Below are positions 6,717 to 7,367 of a stretch of 7,367 nucleotides of DNA, piece after piece (positions within the stretch are counted from its first letter, which is position 1; each line of letters starts with the position of its first letter). Source of the stretch: Bdellovibrionales bacterium. Lineage in GTDB: Bacteria; Bdellovibrionota; Bdellovibrionia; Bdellovibrionales; UBA1609. Position numbers and translations under genes: made by a program. The stretch lies in contig JANQSX010000212.1 of the NCBI GenBank assembly GCA_028279085.1, forward strand, positions 1 to 7,367, read 5' to 3'. The notes below the pieces were generated by a model, which worked only from the letters and a program-made list of their open reading frames with translations, was not told the DNA's origin and searched no databases.

Positions 6717-7367
6717 TTAATTTCTACCGGGAGTCAGCTGTCCATCCTTTATAAAAAAAACAAACTCCGCCAAAGATTCCACTTCTTGGTTATCATGAGA
6801 AATAAAAAGAGTAGAACATTTCTCTTTTTCTAAAATTTTTTTAAGTAAAGCAATAGAGTCCTTTTTAAGCTCAACATCTAAAGAGGAAAAAGGTTCATCT
6901 AAAATTAAAAAATCCGGTGTTACTATTAAAGATCTAGCTAAAGCCACCCTTTGTTTTTCCCCACCGGAAAGCTTATAAACCGGTTTTTTTAAAAAAGCGG
7001 ACAGTTGTAAATACTCTTGTAACATTAAAAACCGTTCTTGAGTTTCTTTATATGAAATTTTTTGAGCTTTTGCCGGAAATAAAATATTTTTTTCTACTGA
7101 AAGATGAGGAAAAAGTTCTAAGGTTTGAAACAGTAAAGAAATTTTTCTTTTTGGTGGAGGAAGAAGAGCTAGATTATGATCTTTAAAAATCCACTCAAAG
7201 CCTTTTTCCACTGGTTTTAACCCACATAAGGCCAAAGCAAAACTACTTTTTCCCGAACCGGAAGGACCTACAAGAGCACTGATCTTTTCCTCCGGCCATT
7301 CCATAGAAGGAATATTCAGCTCAAAATTACCTTGCCGACAAATAAGATTTTTTATATAGGACAAAAG
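6717..7367 (-). CDS. ABC transporter ATP-binding protein, start possibly outside window
   Basis: Cytoplasmic ATPase that would power a membrane transporter. Numbering from the TTG at 7364, it shows Walker A GPSGSGKS (33-40), the Q-loop at Gln80 in LLFQ, the signature LSGGEKQRV (132-140), Walker B FLILDEP (152-158), the D-loop SSLD (160-163) and the switch His190. The stretch PPKRKISLLFQTLELFPHLSVEKNI resembles importer ATPases of the spermidine/iron/molybdate/thiamine type. The protein ends soon after the switch, at about 215 residues, so it lacks the C-terminal TOBE regulatory domain of MalK/PotA-type subunits. The substrate cannot be assigned; permease and binding-protein genes, if adjacent, lie beyond the right edge. 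The TTG is only the first start codon in view. The frame stays open to the edge, so the real start may be a few codons further upstream. Confidence 0.92.
   Translation of the reverse strand, partial: LLSYIKNLICRQGNFELNIPSMEWPEEKISALVGPSGSGKSSFALALCGLKPVEKGFEWIFKDHNLALLPPPKRKISLLFQTLELFPHLSVEKNILFPAKAQKISYKETQERFLMLQEYLQLSAFLKKPVYKLSGGEKQRVALARSLIVTPDFLILDEPFSSLDVELKKDSIALLKKILEKEKCSTLFISHDNQEVESLAEFVFFIKDGQLTPGRN

Overview
The window is a piece of an AT-rich bacterial chromosome made of ordinary housekeeping genes. Coding is dense and A-runs are very frequent (AAA lysine codons, long oligo-A and oligo-T tracts). A bacterial-type alanyl-tRNA synthetase, a Tat export subunit and an iron-sulfur MutY fix it as bacterial. 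The lineage cannot be named from the sequence alone. The divergent transketolase, with GVAEANM where most members have G-[IV]-R-E-H-[AG]-M, reminds me of proteins from Bdellovibrio-like and other delta-type bacteria, but this is a memory-based, low-confidence impression.

Layout. On the + strand, alaS (12-3017) is followed after 13 bp by mutY (3031-4053), apparently co-transcribed. A 125-bp gap with a promoter-like region and a strong ribosome binding site then leads to tatA (4179-4421). On the - strand a transketolase gene (4581-6650) converges on tatA. Upstream of it, on the same strand, lies an ABC transporter ATPase (6717 to the right edge) whose true start may fall just outside the window. 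The 66 bp between these two carry two overlapping promoter candidates for the transketolase.

The most striking non-coding object is in the 159-bp gap between the convergent tatA and transketolase genes. It is a 120-bp element (4444-4563) with perfect 29-bp terminal inverted repeats and an inner region that can also fold, so nearly the whole element can form one long hairpin on either strand. It has no U-tract on either side and so is not a classical intrinsic terminator. A MITE-like mobile repeat or a structured RNA/processing element is more likely.

The most striking protein-level feature is in AlaS. It is 1001 residues against about 876 in E. coli. The excess is explained by about 40 extra residues before the editing domain and by an apparent tandem duplication of the segment that links the editing domain to the C-terminal domain.

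Functionally the genes cover translation fidelity (AlaS), repair of 8-oxoguanine mispairs (MutY), export of folded proteins (TatA), pentose phosphate carbon shuffling (transketolase) and solute transport (ABC ATPase). They look like neighbours rather than one pathway. I see no defence system, phage, CRISPR or RNA gene.
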